A stretch of DNA of 64,000 nt from Marinimicrobium sp050113635 (GCF_050113635.1 NZ_JBNJLT010000001.1:806001-870000); one strand, 5' to 3'. Counted from the first letter of the stretch, positions 9,418 to 19,011 are shown. Made by a program: numbers and translations. Notes: generated by a model from the letters alone, not told the origin.

Positions 9418-11091
9418 TTACTCGCTGCTTTTATTGGAGAGCCACTGCAGCGGCTTAAGGCTCCACAACGCTGGTATAAAAATCACTACGCCAACCAGTA
9501 CGGTGGCCAGCCTGGCGGATTCCGCCAGTATCCCGAGCGCTGCAATCAACAAACCAATCATGGCCACGCCCGCCAGCAGTATGCGAACGGCGTAACGGTT
9601 GGCGTCTGCCGAGGTCGCATCGCCTTCGGCCGTCTCGCTTTGCGACGCGCGATATTTCAGGTAGGCCTCACAGGTCGGATTCGGGGTTTTACGCCAGGCA
9701 TACCACCCCTCAAAACCCAGAAGAAACGCGACCGGCACCGATACGCCCACCAGCATTTCGGCTGACCGGGCCAACGCGTCGCCACCGAGCCACGGCCAGC
9801 CGAACTTAAGAAAGAGATTGGTGGCCAGGCTGCCTATGGTCGTTGTCAAAATGCTGAACCCCGTTTGACGCCGGGAAAAAATCGCCCAGATCGGCGGTAA
9901 ATAAATCGCCGCCCCGGTTAGAGCCGCGACGCTCAGAACAACCGACACTATGCCGCCCATGGTCTGCACCAGCAGTGCGACGGTAATGGCCATACAACCA
10001 AACACCAGCGTGGAGAGGCGGGCCATCAGCATGACTTCCCGCTCACTGGTCTGCTTCTTGAAATGGCGATAGATATCGTGCGTCCAAACGCCCGCCGCAA
10101 TGTTGATGGTGGTGTTCACCGAGCTGGCGGTCGCGAAAATCATGGCGCCGAGAATCAGGCCCAGCAAGCCCGCCGGCACCACTTTCTGGCTCATCAATAA
10201 ATACGCATCCTCCGCTTGGGTGCCCGCAAGAGAGGGGTCCAGAACGCGATAGACCATCGGCGGGATCATCCAGACCACGGGCGCCAATAAATAGAGCCCG
10301 CCGAAAAGCCAGCCCACCTTGCGCGCATCACGCGGGCTGGATACGCTGGTGTAGCGTTGCACGTAAGCCCAGTTGCCACCGATAAACACGATGTTGTATA
10401 CCGTAAAAGCCGCGAGAAAAATCAAGTTGTATTCGTCGTTGTGCAGCGCCATAAAGCCGTCGGGCACCTTGTCCAGAAACCCGGAAACGCCACCGACCGC
10501 CCCGAGGGACAACGGCACGACGATCACCACGGCGGCGCTGAGCACCGTGAACTGAAGGACATCCGTCACCAGTACCGCCCAGAGCCCGCCTACGGCGGTG
10601 TAGGCGATGATGAAAACGCCCAGCGCCAGAATGGCGACTTCCAACGGCAGCCCTGTGGTCACTTCAATAATTTTCCCCACCGGGTACAGAAACGCGCCCG
10701 CAGTGAACAGGTTGATCAGTAAAAACAAGGCCGAAAATTTTCGCTGCACACTGTCGCCCAATCGGCGAGAAATAAATTCCGCCGCCGTCAGGGAGCGGGT
10801 TTTATTCCAGGCGGGCGCAATGACCAGAGCGATGACCAGGCCGGATATCGCCATCGTGGCCTGAATCATGACCGACACAAAACCGTCGGCGTAAGCGATG
10901 GAACCCCACACCACGAAGGTGCCCACCGAAAAGAAACTCATAAACAGGGAGAGTCCGCTGACCCACCAGGGTACGGCACCCCCCGCTGCGAAAAAGGACT
11001 TCATGTTCTTGCCGCTTCTGGAAAACATCATCCCGAGGGCCAGCACCAAAAGCGAAAATAAAAGCGCTACACCGTAATCAAAGCTGTTCAC
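9418..11091 (-). CDS. Sodium:solute symporter (SSS family), probable galactoside or sugar transporter
   Basis: An integral inner-membrane protein of about 557 residues with some 13-14 hydrophobic segments and SSS features such as the TAAEFISRR loop after the fifth helix and GALILGAMIFAT-type helices. GTG 11091 is preferred as start because a GGGAG ribosome site precedes it by 8 bases; a GTG at 11109 is the alternative. It heads the run symporter-oxidoreductase-galETK, with an upstream palindrome shared with the TonB receptor promoter. Import of galactose or a galactose-containing oligosaccharide is inferred from context, not from residues. Confidence 0.88.
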   Translation of the reverse strand: MNSFDYGVALLFSLLVLALGMMFSRSGKNMKSFFAAGGAVPWWVSGLSLFMSFFSVGTFVVWGSIAYADGFVSVMIQATMAISGLVIALVIAPAWNKTRSLTAAEFISRRLGDSVQRKFSALFLLINLFTAGAFLYPVGKIIEVTTGLPLEVAILALGVFIIAYTAVGGLWAVLVTDVLQFTVLSAAVVIVVPLSLGAVGGVSGFLDKVPDGFMALHNDEYNLIFLAAFTVYNIVFIGGNWAYVQRYTSVSSPRDARKVGWLFGGLYLLAPVVWMIPPMVYRVLDPSLAGTQAEDAYLLMSQKVVPAGLLGLILGAMIFATASSVNTTINIAAGVWTHDIYRHFKKQTSEREVMLMARLSTLVFGCMAITVALLVQTMGGIVSVVLSVAALTGAAIYLPPIWAIFSRRQTGFSILTTTIGSLATNLFLKFGWPWLGGDALARSAEMLVGVSVPVAFLLGFEGWYAWRKTPNPTCEAYLKYRASQSETAEGDATSADANRYAVRILLAGVAMIGLLIAALGILAESARLATVLVGVVIFIPALWSLKPLQWLSNKSSE

Positions 11092-11171
11092 TCTCGCGTC
11101 TCCCGCCACTCGTTATTGTGAAATTACCAGTGAATGGCACTTGGAAAGCATCGCATCCACCCAACAATTAT

Positions 11172-11188
11172 GTATCTATTAAAGATAT
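11172..11188. promoter_or_regulatory. Putative IclR operator upstream of the symporter
   Basis: Palindrome GTATCT-N5-AGATAT lies 81 bases upstream of the symporter start. The same pattern, GTATCT-N5-AGATAC, occurs at 17159-17175 upstream of the TonB receptor. It is absent from the short gaps inside the locus that I checked. Binding by the local IclR protein is an inference. Confidence 0.5.
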
Positions 11189-11240
11189 TTGTAAAGCCGG
11201 ATATTGTCCTTTATTACCCTGTCAGGGGCTCAACAGAGGC

Positions 11241-11266
11241 AAAAAAAGGGGAGCTCGAAGCTCCCC
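11241..11266 (-). terminator. Rho-independent terminator after the 952-residue lipoprotein gene
   Basis: An 8-bp perfect stem (GGGGAGCT / AGCTCCCC) with a 3-base loop is followed on the minus strand by seven T residues. It starts 17 bases past the stop of the lipoprotein gene and separates it from the symporter operon. Confidence 0.9.
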
Positions 11267-11282
11267 GTAAAGGCTCCTGCTC

Positions 11283-14141
11283 TCAATGCCCCAGCGTGAC
11301 CGGGTCGCTTTGGCGCACGCGACCGTCCACACCGCGCGTCTCCAGCTCGAACGTTAAGCCGGACGCTTCGGACGGCAGCTCCACCGTGAACTCATAGGGG
11401 AATTCATCATCCGTCACGGAGCGCTCACGGCCCTGCGTGTCGGTATAACGCAAGGTGGCGGACGCGACCTTGTTGTCGTCATCTCTCAAGTAGATATAAG
11501 CCCGCTCGCCGTAACCTCCCAGGTGAATCAACATGGCTCGAGCGTTACCTACGTCAAGCTCCTGATAGTCGTTCTGCGCGATCTCGGGCTGGCCAGTGAA
11601 GTTCTGACGGAAGGCGGTTTTCGCTGTAGCCCCGTCCACTTTCACCACCGTGACGCCGTTGGGCGCTACCTGCACCTTCAGCGCATCACCACTGACTGAA
11701 TCGGTCCCGACCAGGCGGTTCTCGCGCCAGCGGGTCACCGAGAGCGAATCGGCTGTGTCCACCAGTGCTTCGTTCAGTTGCACCCGCGCCGAGACGGTTT
11801 GATCGGACTGGTTGGTAAAGGCGAGATACAGCGCGTTGTCTTTAAAGCCGCTGATGTAATTGAGTTCAATATCATCGATAGCCAGCAGCCCTTTCGGCAT
11901 CCAGAGGTTCACGCCCTCTTCACCATAGAATGAGCCCGGCGCGTGACCGTAGAACTTGTTTTGCAGATAGGCATAACCCTCGATGTACTCGGAGGGAAAG
12001 TTCACTTGACCGTCGGTGCGCACAAACACATCCGTGACCAGGTAATCCAGTAACATGGAGGCCATCGGAAGAATATGGTTGAAGTGAAACGAGTTGACAC
12101 TCAACTCCTTGAACGGATGCATCGGGTATGACTCTTTCATATAGATGCTGGTCCGGTCGGTGTTGATGTGATAACCCGGAAAGTTTTCATAGCGCCCGAT
12201 GATGGCAGCCTTGGCCACTTCCTGCAAAAAGGTGTCGTCCGCGTAATAGCCAATACGCAATAGCCAGGGGGCGTAGTTGGCCATAAAGATCGCACGATGC
12301 CCCGATGAGGTGCCGGACGACTCCGCCGTCAGACCGATTTCCGACAACAGCCAGGCGTCTACGGCTTCTTCATCGATGTACATTTGCTCGTGGCCCTTGG
12401 ACTTCAGATACCAGTAAATCGGTGCCTTGCCATCTTTATTCACGAGAACTTTCTGATCCGGGATTTTCGGTGCCATCCAGGTGAACATGGTGTAGTGCCG
12501 GGCGACTTCGCGCGCCGCCTCCAGGTAACGCTGTTCACCGGTAATTTCGTACAACTCTGAAAGCTCGATAAAGCGCGGAGTGAACTGGGTCCAGAAGAAG
12601 CCGGCCGGTTCGCTGGCCCCCTTTTCAACGCGCGAGGCCAGATAGGCATCAGCACCTTCCACCGCACGATTCAGATACGTTTCATCCCCGCTGGCTTTAT
12701 ACAGCCACAGCGAATTCCACCAGGTATCGCCATTCTCTTTAACGTCCAGGTTGCGAATGCGCGTACTGTTGTATTCATCCTCGGCCAGCTTTATAAAGAA
12801 ATCATTGGCGCCGCCCAGAATATTGTGCAACGCGCTCAACTCGGAAATCGGCGCAATCGGGCCGAACATGTTGCGCGACGGGTTCTGGATTTTCTGTTCC
12901 GGGTCCAGACTAAAGAGGAATTTTTCCCGCGAGAGCATATATTCCAGCGTCGGGTAGGCACGGTCTTCAAACATCTCCCGGTTATCAGTAACCAGCGCCA
13001 GCCCCAGCGCGTTCAGGCTGGTGACGTTTTTAACGGCACCGGGAACGTCCGTGGAGTACGCCGAGCCCTTCAGTTCCTTTTCAAACCACGCATAGTCAGT
13101 CAGAGAATAATCCACGATGTTCTGGAACGTGGTGTTCAACGAGGCAATGCCATTTTTCCGATGATCGCGGAAGTCGTACAGTTGACGAGCAATCGATTCG
13201 TAAGTGCCCGTAATGGAATCCGCCTTTTCCGCGACCAGGTGCGAGGTAAAGGAGTAGCGCTCACCCGGTTGCATTTCTGACTCAAAGCCACCCAATACCG
13301 GTGAAAACAACATCGGCTGAGCGTCGCCGTTGGGGTTGCGCAAGGCGACGCCAAATCGGCTGTTATCGGCCACCGGCAAAGGGTCGAATGGAAATTCTTT
13401 GGGATCGGCCACGACACCATAGTTCACGCCCTTTGCACGCACCAGTGTAGTGGGCAGAGGCGCCCGGTAAGCGAGCGTCAGATAGGAGCGATCCGGGAAG
13501 GACTTCTCCTGCCAGATCAAGGGTTGCCAGATTTCTTCAGTACGCTCGGCGGGAAAGGCGGGTGCCCCCATAAAACCGACGGAGAAAAAGCCGCCTTCTT
13601 TCGGTTGCAGCGTGAAGGACAATGAGGGATAAGCACTATCTAGCGTCAACTTTGCTTTCAAGGAGAATTCGTCGCGGTCCGCAAAGCTCAGGTGCACGGT
13701 GTTGCCCACGCGCTCCACGGAATCCGGCTTGACCGCGATCACTCGACCACTGGCGAAATAGTTCGCGGTCCGTGCCTCAGCAGAACCTTCCAGAATCGAC
13801 GCATCAAAGCCGTCACCGGCAGTCGCGGCATCACGCTCTACGGTTTCCAGGTCGGCTTTGGAACGATCCACGGCCAGCCAGGTGGGCACATTGTAGGGCG
13901 TATGATCCAGGTTGGCCGGACGCAGTTGCATTTCCGGATCGTCTTCCCGGTACAGTACATAGAAGTCGAGCGAATATTGATGCGCCTGACCATCGTCGGC
14001 GTATAACGTGACCGAGTCACGATTGATGGTGGCACGAGCGGTCGCGTCCGCGCCCTCCGGACTAGCCCCGGAGCCGAGTTGGCATCCGCAGAGTGAGAGT
14101 GCCCCCAGAGCACTCAGTAACAAATGTCGTAAAGGCATCAT
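11283..14141 (-). CDS. Large surface lipoprotein with (alpha/alpha) toroid-type central region
   Basis: A 952-residue lipoprotein: signal peptide with lipobox LSLCGC near residue 18-20, an N-terminal beta-sandwich (about 40-320), a helical centre rich in W, Y and H (about 330-740) resembling six-hairpin glycosidases or lyases, and a C-terminal beta region. The centre has repeats of the 'YLNRAVEGADAYL' and 'YLEAAREVARHYT' type. It is the gene next to the TonB receptor and ends at a clear terminator, so it should be made with the receptor. Glycan cleavage at the cell surface or in the periplasm is inferred. I cannot place it in a named CAZy family, and no classical catalytic signature is obvious to me. 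Confidence 0.75.
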   Translation of the reverse strand: MMPLRHLLLSALGALSLCGCQLGSGASPEGADATARATINRDSVTLYADDGQAHQYSLDFYVLYREDDPEMQLRPANLDHTPYNVPTWLAVDRSKADLETVERDAATAGDGFDASILEGSAEARTANYFASGRVIAVKPDSVERVGNTVHLSFADRDEFSLKAKLTLDSAYPSLSFTLQPKEGGFFSVGFMGAPAFPAERTEEIWQPLIWQEKSFPDRSYLTLAYRAPLPTTLVRAKGVNYGVVADPKEFPFDPLPVADNSRFGVALRNPNGDAQPMLFSPVLGGFESEMQPGERYSFTSHLVAEKADSITGTYESIARQLYDFRDHRKNGIASLNTTFQNIVDYSLTDYAWFEKELKGSAYSTDVPGAVKNVTSLNALGLALVTDNREMFEDRAYPTLEYMLSREKFLFSLDPEQKIQNPSRNMFGPIAPISELSALHNILGGANDFFIKLAEDEYNSTRIRNLDVKENGDTWWNSLWLYKASGDETYLNRAVEGADAYLASRVEKGASEPAGFFWTQFTPRFIELSELYEITGEQRYLEAAREVARHYTMFTWMAPKIPDQKVLVNKDGKAPIYWYLKSKGHEQMYIDEEAVDAWLLSEIGLTAESSGTSSGHRAIFMANYAPWLLRIGYYADDTFLQEVAKAAIIGRYENFPGYHINTDRTSIYMKESYPMHPFKELSVNSFHFNHILPMASMLLDYLVTDVFVRTDGQVNFPSEYIEGYAYLQNKFYGHAPGSFYGEEGVNLWMPKGLLAIDDIELNYISGFKDNALYLAFTNQSDQTVSARVQLNEALVDTADSLSVTRWRENRLVGTDSVSGDALKVQVAPNGVTVVKVDGATAKTAFRQNFTGQPEIAQNDYQELDVGNARAMLIHLGGYGERAYIYLRDDDNKVASATLRYTDTQGRERSVTDDEFPYEFTVELPSEASGLTFELETRGVDGRVRQSDPVTLGH

Positions 14142-14292
14142 GAACCCTCAAAATAGTGGCTTACGTCGGTGCAGCATTGAAATCAGACAGTGGCACCAGG
14201 CGCCGGGATAGAAATACGGCGTTGCGAGTACTGCGCGATAATTCGCGTCGCGGGGCTTCGGCCACAACCGGCACCGAAACCCCTCTGGCGAC

Positions 14293-17007
14293 TTAAAATT
14301 TAACGCTGACCCCCAGTGAGTAACGGCGTCCGGTTTCCGCGTAGGTCGCAACGTATTGCTCCCAGCCCGCATACTCTGACTTGGGTGAGTCCAGCAGGTT
14401 GACCGCCTGGAACTCGATGGACATGGCATCCGTCAGATAGTATTTGATGGACGCATCCAGGGACGGCTCACCCTTGTTGAGAATCGCCGTGGCGCCTTCG
14501 TAACCGAGGCGATCAAAATAATCATCGCGCCAGTTATACAGCAGCCGTGAGCTGAGCTTGTCGTCTTCGTAGTAAACCTGAATATTCAGGCTGTTTTCGG
14601 ACACGCCCTGCAGGCCAATCGGGTCACCAGTGCGCGGATCGATTTCATCCGTGGTATTTTCCAGATAGGTGTAATTGATGGAGGTCCCGGTGTTGCCCAG
14701 AAGGCCGGGCAGGTCCCGGAAGTCGTGCTGGAACGCCAGCTCTACCCCTTTGATTTCACCACCGGCACCGTTTACCTGAGTGCGAATATTGAACTCCTGG
14801 TCGCCGTACCCGGGAATGGTACCGGGCTCGGTCACATCCAGAATCTGACGATCCAGAGAGTTGTAGAACACGGCGGCGGCCAAGGCCGAGTTGCGTGCGA
14901 AGTACCACTCCAGCGACACGTCGTACTTGGTGCCGCGCTGCGGTTTCAGATCCGGATTGGGCAGTGAAGCCGAAGAGCCTTCGGATTCATCCTGCGGCGT
15001 TTCTGGATCATCCTCAATCAAGTTCACCGTGCCGGTTGCTCCCAGCACACGCGTGCTCGGTCGGCTGATGGATTTACTGACGCCCAGTCGCAGTACCAGG
15101 TCTTCCGTCAGGTCTCTTTTGATAATCAGGCTTGGCAGTACATCCTGATAACCGCCCTCTTTTTCATAGGGTTCATACTCGCCGCTGACCAAAGCGAAGT
15201 TGTCCACCGTGGTAGAGGTGTCCGAGTAACGAACGCCCAGGTTCCCGGTCCAGCCCAGTGCATCGAAATCGGCACGCACGTAGTAGGACATAATGGTGTC
15301 CTCTACCTCTGAATCCATATCCGGGAAGCGTGAAATCGGCGCCTCGTAAAACGCATCGGAGAAACCGAAGCCACCGCCATTGATACGGTCGGTATCCACC
15401 ACCACAATCTGGTTGGGCACATTAGCCCCGGAGCCCGAAAGCACATCAGAGGTGTCCACCACCACCGCCGCATTTTGCAACCATTCGGCATCCGACACCG
15501 GCGTATTACCGAGGCCCGCACGGGTCAAACTGGTCACTTCCAGGTTGTCGTATGGCGGTGCGCCGTATTTTCCGAACTGTGCGGTCGTGGCGTTAATTGA
15601 GGAGTATCGCAAACCGGCTTTGACCGAGGTAATCACCCCATCCATCGGATAGGTCACATCCAACCGGAAGGAATCTTCTTCGGCTTCGTTGATGTCACGA
15701 GTGTCATAAAAGGTGGCCGCGGTAAAATCATTCGGATTCGATAAGTCCGGAATATCCACCGACGCGATGTCGGTGCCGCGAATGTCATAACTGACCGGAA
15801 CACCGGCGCCATCCTCACCGTAGGTATAAAGCTGGATGAACTGCTGATCCCGCGTGGTTTCGGATTTGCCGAACGCGTATTCCGCAAACACTTCCAGGCC
15901 ACTGTCACCCACCCAGGTCATGTTCAGCCCACCGGTGAGGAAGCTGTCAGCCCCCTGGTACCGCTCGTGGTTACTTTCCACTTTGGTATCGAGCGTACCG
16001 GCCACACGGGCGTCATGCTCGTCCACCACGATGGTGTCGGGGTCGTAGTTCTCCAGCGTTTTGTCGAGAATAATACCGGCCCATGAACGCGAGCGGGCAT
16101 AGTCATACTCGGCGTACAACAGGTCGGCATTGATGTCGAGATTATCGGAGGGCTGCCACTGGAAGGCTCCATTTACGGCGGATTTTTCCCGCTCTTCCTC
16201 TTTGCGCTGGTAGCGCAGGTCGTACTGATAGTAATACGGATCGACGATACCCTGAACATTGTTCTCCGGGTTGGAGTAAGGCGCGCCCTGGCGCCAGTCG
16301 CCATTACTGTAGAAGCGGTCTTCGGTAATGGGTCGATCCTCGTGCACCACACCAAACATGACACCCATGGTGTCATCGGCGAAAGTATTACTTACCTGTG
16401 CGGAAAGCTTGACCCCCTGGTCGTCATTCATCTCCGCGAGGGTGCCTTCAGCCGAGGCACCGCCCCAGAAGCCTTTTCGGTCCAGCGGCTTGCGGGTTTT
16501 GATATCGACAGTTCCCCCAAGCGCACCGTCTGTCATATCGGCGGTTAATACCTTGGTGGTTCTGACTGAGCCGACGATTTCGGAGGGGAAGTAATTCATA
16601 ATTCCGGCGTTAGTGCCGCGACCGTAGGGACTCAGCAATGTCCGCCCGTTCACTTCCACACGGTTGTTGCGGATACCGCGAATAGTGATGTTGACGCCTT
16701 CCCCATCTTCGCGCTCTACCTGAATACCCGGAACCCGCTGCAAGGTTTCCGCCAGGTTATCGTCCGGCAGTTTGCCAATATCCTCGGCCACAACGACTTC
16801 GACAAAGGTGTCGGCTTCGCGTTTGCGATCCAGGCTTTCTACCATACTTCCGCGAATACCACGGACCACGACTTCTTCCAGAGCGGCGGCACTGGCATCA
16901 TCGGGTTGACCCGTTTGTTGCGCGAGGGATGCACCGGACGCTCCGGCCAGCAGTGTGGCGCTGATAAGTTGGGCCAGGACGGTTTTATGAAATGGTTGTC
17001 TGGTCAT
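14293..17007 (-). CDS. TonB-dependent outer-membrane receptor (glycan uptake)
   Basis: A 904-residue receptor importing oligosaccharides across the outer membrane with TonB energy. ATG 17007 is chosen because an AGGAGAG ribosome site lies 7 bases upstream; a GTG at 17025 is less likely. A signal peptide ends near GASLAQQ. The plug domain includes the TonB-box-proximal EEVVVRGIRGS and the RVPGIQVERE block, then ITIRGIRNNRVEVNGR. The barrel ends with a terminal aromatic-rich strand (RRYSLGVSVKF). It is followed after 151 bp by the 952-residue lipoprotein, the usual pairing of porter and surface enzyme. The upstream region holds palindromic candidates for IclR control. Confidence 0.93.
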   Translation of the reverse strand: MTRQPFHKTVLAQLISATLLAGASGASLAQQTGQPDDASAAALEEVVVRGIRGSMVESLDRKREADTFVEVVVAEDIGKLPDDNLAETLQRVPGIQVEREDGEGVNITIRGIRNNRVEVNGRTLLSPYGRGTNAGIMNYFPSEIVGSVRTTKVLTADMTDGALGGTVDIKTRKPLDRKGFWGGASAEGTLAEMNDDQGVKLSAQVSNTFADDTMGVMFGVVHEDRPITEDRFYSNGDWRQGAPYSNPENNVQGIVDPYYYQYDLRYQRKEEEREKSAVNGAFQWQPSDNLDINADLLYAEYDYARSRSWAGIILDKTLENYDPDTIVVDEHDARVAGTLDTKVESNHERYQGADSFLTGGLNMTWVGDSGLEVFAEYAFGKSETTRDQQFIQLYTYGEDGAGVPVSYDIRGTDIASVDIPDLSNPNDFTAATFYDTRDINEAEEDSFRLDVTYPMDGVITSVKAGLRYSSINATTAQFGKYGAPPYDNLEVTSLTRAGLGNTPVSDAEWLQNAAVVVDTSDVLSGSGANVPNQIVVVDTDRINGGGFGFSDAFYEAPISRFPDMDSEVEDTIMSYYVRADFDALGWTGNLGVRYSDTSTTVDNFALVSGEYEPYEKEGGYQDVLPSLIIKRDLTEDLVLRLGVSKSISRPSTRVLGATGTVNLIEDDPETPQDESEGSSASLPNPDLKPQRGTKYDVSLEWYFARNSALAAAVFYNSLDRQILDVTEPGTIPGYGDQEFNIRTQVNGAGGEIKGVELAFQHDFRDLPGLLGNTGTSINYTYLENTTDEIDPRTGDPIGLQGVSENSLNIQVYYEDDKLSSRLLYNWRDDYFDRLGYEGATAILNKGEPSLDASIKYYLTDAMSIEFQAVNLLDSPKSEYAGWEQYVATYAETGRRYSLGVSVKF

Positions 17008-17050
17008 AAGCAGACTCTCCTGCACAGAATGTAATTATTGATATAACGGC

Positions 17051-17087
17051 GTCCATGGCACTTACCCTCAATAGTAAGCGTTTGGAC
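17051..17087. promoter_or_regulatory. Nested inverted repeats close to the TonB receptor start
   Basis: Outer arms GTCCA (17051-17055) and TGGAC (17083-17087) enclose inner arms CTTAC (17061-17065) and GTAAG (17074-17078). The element lies 44-80 bases upstream of the receptor start, where a promoter or operator would be expected. No function can be assigned from sequence. Confidence 0.3.
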
Positions 17088-17158
17088 TCCGAACAGCCAC
17101 AGCGATTCGGCAGCCTGAGCCCATTTTGTGGCTAAAATAGATACAAATCAAGAAAAAA

Positions 17159-17175
17159 GTATCTTTATGAGATAC
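17159..17175. promoter_or_regulatory. Putative IclR operator upstream of the TonB receptor
   Basis: A perfect 6-bp-arm palindrome GTATCT-N5-AGATAC lies 152 bases upstream of the receptor start. It matches the element at 11172-11188 before the symporter in arm sequence and spacing. Location in just the two long promoter gaps of the locus suggests it is the binding site of the adjacent IclR-type regulator. Confidence 0.55.
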
Positions 17176-17411
17176 AAAACTCAGAAGAAGCGCTTTTATT
17201 CCAGTTGGTTATTAAGTGGAAATCGGCGCCGAGACCGCCGATGCCCACAGGATCCCGGCCCGATTTATCCCGCCTTATCAGCCGGGAGCTATGACCCGAC
17301 GGGATGGGAAGAAAGGGATGGGGAGGTAGGGGGTAAAGAGGGGATATTAGGAAAGTGTAGAGAAAATGTCGGGAACCCCAGGGCGCTGACGGCGAAGCCG
17401 GGGGCTAGCGC

Positions 17412-18182
17412 TTAGCGAATGTGGTTTTCGATATCCAGCGCTTTCTCCCGCAGAACGGCCACCAGCTCTTCGGTGCGCTCTTCCGGTATGTCACCGGACA
17501 GTGCAATGGCACTGTGCGCCGGGTTACCAATATTGACGGCCAGGGTAACCGCCCCTTCGGGCAAGTGAGTACGGTAGCTGGTGCGTACGCGCACAAAGCC
17601 CTGTTCGCGAATTTCAATCAACTTGTCTTGCAGCGCTGCAATGCCTTCGGGGAACCCCGGAATGGTTTTGTTCTCGTACAAGTGAACCACTTCGTCATCA
17701 TCCACTTGCGACAACAGCGACAGGCCGACCCCGGAGGCCGTCGCCGGAAAGTACCCCAACCGCCCCAGCGCCTCAATGGAACTCAACTCCGGCAGGGCGT
17801 GATAGAGGTAGGTCACCTTGTCTTTCCACAACACCCCCATGGCGACCACCATTCCGTAGGCCCGCAACTCCTCCAGGGGCTTAACCGCATGGGACACCAT
17901 GCGTGAGGCAAATAAACTCTGGGCCGCCAGCACATGCATGGCGGGGCCAATGGTGTATTTGCGGTCGGCGGTTTTGCGCACGAAGCCCGCGAACGCGAGG
18001 GTGCGCAACAAGCGATTGACCCGGGTGGTGTCCAGCTCCAGAAAACGCGCCAGTTCACGCCCCCCAACCGGGCGATCAAATGAAGTGATCGCCTGCAGGG
18101 TTTCAATACCATCGAGCACACTCATATTGAGCTGTGTGCCATAGGATTTCAGCTTGCGCTCTAGATAACTCTGCTCGACCAT
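17412..18182 (-). CDS. IclR-family transcriptional regulator
   Basis: A 256-residue DNA-binding regulator. The N-terminal winged helix (about 15-75, with GGRELARFLELDTTRVNRLL as recognition region) precedes the IclR effector-binding domain (about 90-250). The C-terminal part contains the usual AVNIG and ALSG strands. It lies at the head of the galactoside locus on the same strand as all its genes. Control of the receptor and symporter promoters by galactose or a pathway intermediate is inferred. An inverted repeat 25 bases upstream of its start may be used for autoregulation. IclR proteins can repress or activate; the sequence does not say which. Confidence 0.9.
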   Translation of the reverse strand: MVEQSYLERKLKSYGTQLNMSVLDGIETLQAITSFDRPVGGRELARFLELDTTRVNRLLRTLAFAGFVRKTADRKYTIGPAMHVLAAQSLFASRMVSHAVKPLEELRAYGMVVAMGVLWKDKVTYLYHALPELSSIEALGRLGYFPATASGVGLSLLSQVDDDEVVHLYENKTIPGFPEGIAALQDKLIEIREQGFVRVRTSYRTHLPEGAVTLAVNIGNPAHSAIALSGDIPEERTEELVAVLREKALDIENHIR

Positions 18183-18531
18183 GCAACATCCACATTCAAT
18201 AGTTCACTTATTGTCGAGAGTTATAATAAGAGAGTCAAGACGCCGGGCACTCTCACCCAGCACTTTCCCCGCCAGTTGAAAACCTCTCTTTCCTCCTCTT
18301 CCAGACGGTGCAGCACCTGATCCTGGAAGTTTGCGGGCCGTCGGCAGCCATTGCGGTAGGGAACTACCTCCCCTGGGGGGCAGTCTCAAACCACTGTCAG
18401 GCATTTGCAATCATTCGCATCGTCAAACGCATCAGCCTATGCTATACGTTTAAGCGCAGGCGACGGATGCCCTGCACTAAGGTGAGCCCCAACACGAGCC
18501 ACAACACGACTCTCAACATGAGAAGGAACCT
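18183..18531. other. 349-bp divergent intergenic region, IclR gene and DUF4112 gene
   Basis: No coding frame is convincing here. It must contain the divergent promoters for the IclR gene (minus) and the DUF4112 gene (plus). An AAGGAA ribosome site precedes the latter. Confidence 0.6.
18207..18230. promoter_or_regulatory. Inverted repeat upstream of the IclR gene
   Basis: Arms CTTATT (18207-18212) and AATAAG (18225-18230) are separated by 12 bases, 25-48 bases upstream of the IclR start. It does not match the GTATCT palindrome, so any autoregulatory role is speculative. Confidence 0.3.
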
Positions 18532-19011
18532 ATGAACAACAGCAAAACGGAGACCACCTCCCTGAAAAAACTGGATCGGGTGGCATGGTATCTGGACAGT
18601 GCTGTCCCGATACCCGGCACTCGCTTACGACTGGGCGTTGACCCGCTGATCGGGTTGGTACCAGTGGTTGGCGACACCGTTGGTGCGCTGCTTTCGTGCT
18701 ATATTCTTAATCAGGCCTCCAGAATGGGCGCACCACTGTCGGTGTTGGTTCGCATGGTTTTTAATATTTTGATTGATGCCATGGTGGGTGCCATTCCATT
18801 GCTGGGCGACCTGTTTGACGTCGCGTGGCGGGCGAATCGGCGCAATGTGGAACTCTTACGCCGCTATCAGGACCAACCGACACGCACCGTTTGGCAAAGC
18901 CGGGCCCTGGCTACGGTGTTGATTGTGACGGTACTCGCCATCGTAATTGCCATCGGTTGGCTAATGGTGACGCTGATCGGGGCGATCTGGCAGGCGATAA
19001 CCACGATGTAA
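18532..19011 (+). CDS. DUF4112 membrane protein
   Basis: A 159-residue protein of the DUF4112 family. The family core is visible: IPGTRLRLGVDPLIGLVPVVGD near 23-45, then a hydrophobic segment, IPLLGDLFDVAWRANRRN near 84-101, and a C-terminal transmembrane helix (about 125-150). The molecular function of the family is unknown. It is followed after 66 bp by a tiny YqaE-type gene on the same strand, possibly as one unit. The start ATG has an AAGGAA ribosome site at a good distance. Confidence 0.9.
   Translation: MNNSKTETTSLKKLDRVAWYLDSAVPIPGTRLRLGVDPLIGLVPVVGDTVGALLSCYILNQASRMGAPLSVLVRMVFNILIDAMVGAIPLLGDLFDVAWRANRRNVELLRRYQDQPTRTVWQSRALATVLIVTVLAIVIAIGWLMVTLIGAIWQAITTM

Larger units (their letters stand above)
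17008..17411. other. 404-bp non-coding region between IclR gene and TonB receptor
   Basis: No credible gene is visible. It holds the receptor leader and ribosome site, two inverted-repeat elements described separately, and a second GATACAAA half-site at 17140-17147, 31 bp from the copy at 17171. The stretch just after the IclR stop is GC-rich with weak hairpins and no T-tract. Confidence 0.7.

Noticed and set aside
11144..11160. TGGCAC element resembling a sigma-54 -24 box upstream of the symporter
   Set aside because: It points on the plus strand, away from the symporter gene, and the -12 part reads AAGC, not TTGC.
17345..17411. GC-rich hairpins after the IclR gene as a terminator
   Set aside because: Stems are only 4-5 bp and no run of T follows on the minus strand.
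18322..18337. TGG-N10-GC match between the IclR and DUF4112 genes
   Set aside because: Only the invariant dinucleotides match; the rest of both boxes is poor.
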